Shown here one piece after another: positions 5,266 to 6,414 of a stretch of DNA of 6,414 nt. Each line of letters starts with the position of its first letter. The stretch's first letter is position 1. The DNA lies in the NCBI GenBank assembly GCA_947088195.1, contig CAMUFS010000182.1, positions 1 through 6,414 of the forward strand, in the 5' to 3' direction. Position numbers and translations under genes: made by a program. Under the pieces are notes generated by a model, which saw only the letters and a list, made by a program, of their open reading frames with translations, was not told the origin of the DNA and did no database searches. This DNA comes from an uncultured Clostridia bacterium. GTDB lineage: Bacteria; Bacillota; Clostridia; Lachnospirales; Lachnospiraceae.

Positions 5266-6000
5266 TTACAAGAAATCCGTATAATCTTGTAAATATACTT
5301 CTACTGAACGTGTCATTTCTCGCAAAAAATCACTATTATATTTTCGGTTATAAAATTTTTCCATCCATTCGTCATATTCTTGCTGACTACATTCTTTCTC
5401 AAACATAGTACGGAGTTCTTCTCCGCTTTTTCTCTGATAGGTATTTTCAGACACAATATCTTTTAGCGCAAATCTCTTTGGCTTGGTTCGTGTCTTCTGT
5501 TGTTCTGTAGGATAGCCAAACACGAGCATTGCTGCTGGAAATACATATTCTGGAAGATTTAATATCTTGCGATGTGTTTCACATAATTCCATTACATCAC
5601 CAATATAACAAGAGCCTATTCCTAAACTCCATGCAGCCATCACGGCATTTTGTGCAGCAATTACCGTATCAGTCACGGCTAACATTAAATCCCCTACCCT
5701 TGGTTTTCTTGGTTTGCATCCTGCTTCTTGAAATGCATCAAACCATTTACAACAATCTGCGCAAAATACCAATACCATCGGAGCTTTTGCGATAAATGCC
5801 TGATGATCACATGTATCCGCCAGAGTATTCTTTAACTGTTGATCCGTAATGTCTAGTATGGTATACAACTGTTGATTTCCCGCTGTAGGTGCTTCCATGG
5901 CAGCCATTAAAATAGTTGTTTTTTCCTCTGGTAATATGGCTCTTTCTTCAAATACACGCATTGATTTTCGTTCCATTAATTGTTTAATTACTTCATTCAT
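5266..6000 (-). CDS. Nitroreductase family FMN oxidoreductase (NfsA-like)
   Basis: 244 residues. Expected to be a cytosolic FMN enzyme using NAD(P)H to reduce nitro compounds, quinones or flavins; the physiological substrate is unknown. FMN-site features: the N-terminal RKSMRVF (11-17, with Arg11, Ser13 and Arg15 as phosphate contacts), APTAGNQQ (37-44), LGIGSCYIGD (126-135), and a basic RTKPKRF (171-177) as in NfsA/FRP-type enzymes. The C-terminal 65 residues form a charged helical tail. It has many cysteines (64, 80, 83, 84, 95, 131, 140, 204), including a CADCC cluster at 80-84, but no CX2CX2C ferredoxin domain. The ribosome site AGGAGT (6012-6007) lies 6 bases before ATG, which fixes the start. 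It is convergent with the GT2 gene and in its own transcription unit. I could not settle a promoter in the AT-rich DNA upstream. Confidence 0.88.
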   Translation of the reverse strand: MNEVIKQLMERKSMRVFEERAILPEEKTTILMAAMEAPTAGNQQLYTILDITDQQLKNTLADTCDHQAFIAKAPMVLVFCADCCKWFDAFQEAGCKPRKPRVGDLMLAVTDTVIAAQNAVMAAWSLGIGSCYIGDVMELCETHRKILNLPEYVFPAAMLVFGYPTEQQKTRTKPKRFALKDIVSENTYQRKSGEELRTMFEKECSQQEYDEWMEKFYNRKYNSDFLREMTRSVEVYLQDYTDFL

Positions 6001-6054
6001 AATAGCACTCCTATTTTTTTATTTTGTTTATTTCAAGTATTTAGAATCCTGTTT

Positions 6055-6198
6055 AAGAAAGGTTGCCCAGAGAACTGCTTCGAAAATAACAAATCAAACC
6101 AAATATATTTTTATGGAAAAGGAAATCAAGATCATAGCATCGTAAGTTACTTATTAAATGCGAAAGGCATGTTAAGCGATTATATAAGGAAACGCTAA
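6055..6198 (+). other. Spacer with possible gene-end remnant
   Basis: The stretch 6001-6210 has no clear gene. One plus frame ending with TAA at 6196-6198 reads like real protein near its end (KGNQDHSIVSYLLNAKGMLSDYIRKR in parts), but no plausible start or ribosome site precedes it, and the upstream part of the frame overlaps the nitroreductase leader in low-complexity sequence. It may be the tail of a decayed gene next to the tRNAs, or chance. I do not recognise the family. Confidence 0.15.
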
Positions 6199-6210
6199 AT
6201 ATTAGATATA

Positions 6211-6247
6211 CAAAAATAACGGAGGTCTTTTAGAATAAAGACTTCCG
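6211..6247 (-). terminator. Rho-independent terminator of the tRNA-Gly unit
   Basis: An 11-bp stem (6247-6237 with 6230-6220, one non-Watson-Crick position) with a 6-base loop. On the minus strand it is followed by TTATTTTT (6219-6212). It lies 14 bases after the 3' end of tRNA-Gly(GCC), so it ends that transcript. There is no T-run on the plus side. Confidence 0.7.
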
Positions 6248-6260
6248 CAAAAAATAAAAG

Positions 6261-6332
6261 AGCGCGAGACGGGAATCGAACCCGCGACCCTCTCCTTGGC
6301 AAGGAGATGCTCCACCGCTGAGCCACTCGCGC
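6261..6332 (-). tRNA. tRNA-Gly (anticodon GCC)
   Basis: Complete cloverleaf on the minus strand: acceptor GCGCGAG/CTCGCGC (6332-6326 with 6268-6262), anticodon stem TCTCC/GGAGA around loop TTGCCAA (anticodon GCC), T-arm GCGGG-TTCGATT-CCCGT, and discriminator U, as is usual for bacterial tRNA-Gly. It reads GGC and GGU codons. CCA is not encoded and must be added enzymatically. It follows tRNA-Gly(TCC) by 29 bases on the same strand. Confidence 0.96.
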
Positions 6333-6361
6333 ATAAAAAATAATATAAAATTTTAAACCAA

Positions 6362-6414
6362 AGCGGGTGATGGGAATCGAACCCACGTATCTAGCTTGGA
6401 AGGCTAGTGTTCTA
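6362..6414 (-). tRNA. tRNA-Gly (anticodon TCC), 5' end cut by window
   Basis: The visible 53 bases run from the D-arm to the discriminator: anticodon stem CTAGC/GCTAG around loop CTTCCAA (anticodon TCC), T-arm GTGGG-TTCGATT-CCCAT, 3' acceptor strand CACCCGC and discriminator U. It reads GGA and GGG codons. About 18 bases at the 5' end lie past the right edge. CCA is not encoded. It probably shares one transcript with the downstream tRNA-Gly(GCC). Confidence 0.94.

Noticed and set aside
5529..5795. Plus-strand reading frame within the nitroreductase
   Set aside because: It lies opposite conserved FMN-binding motifs of the minus-strand gene and has no ribosome site.
6195..6386. 63-residue minus-strand reading frame
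   Set aside because: It is a translation of the two tRNA-Gly genes and their spacer (RVAQRWSISLPRRGSRVRFPSRA is tRNA sequence), not a protein.

Overview
The window looks like chromosome from a low-GC Firmicute, most likely a gut Lachnospiraceae (Clostridium cluster XIVa) relative. The reasons are AT-rich spacers, strong AGGAG-type ribosome sites, TG-extended -10 boxes, a Lachnospiraceae-style galactokinase (GRTEISGNHTDHNHG signature), and glycine tRNAs without an encoded CCA. The species cannot be named from this sequence.

Layout. Positions 1-491 carry no protein gene. They hold a compact GC-rich block (5-101) that folds on paper into a pseudoknotted RNA, an A/T palindrome, a second long palindrome (164-195), a strong rho-independent terminator (252-297) and a probable promoter (372-399). 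Next come galK (504-1799) and, 32 bases later, a DUF4253 protein (1832-2647), probably in one transcript. The 286-base gap 2648-2933 holds two near-identical palindromic sites in inverted orientation around about 100 bases. That segment contains a good promoter pointing left, away from the next genes. After it come a GT-C type membrane glycosyltransferase (2934-4412) and a GT2 glycosyltransferase of the DPM1/GtrB type (4440-5147). A perfect 15-bp hairpin separates them from a convergent nitroreductase (5266-6000, minus). The right end has two tRNA-Gly genes on the minus strand (GCC complete, TCC cut by the window edge) with their terminator.

How the parts work together. GalK feeds galactose into the Leloir pathway. 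The two glycosyltransferases look like a surface-glycan module: the GT2 enzyme would charge a polyprenyl phosphate and the GT-C enzyme would use that lipid-linked sugar outside the membrane. The flippase partner is not in the window.

Most notable reading. The palindrome pair before the glycosyltransferases has the geometry of a phase-variable invertible promoter, shown here in the OFF orientation. The repeats and the promoter-like boxes are seen directly. Inversion is inference, no recombinase gene lies in the window, and a plain terminator or multicopy palindromic-repeat explanation remains open.
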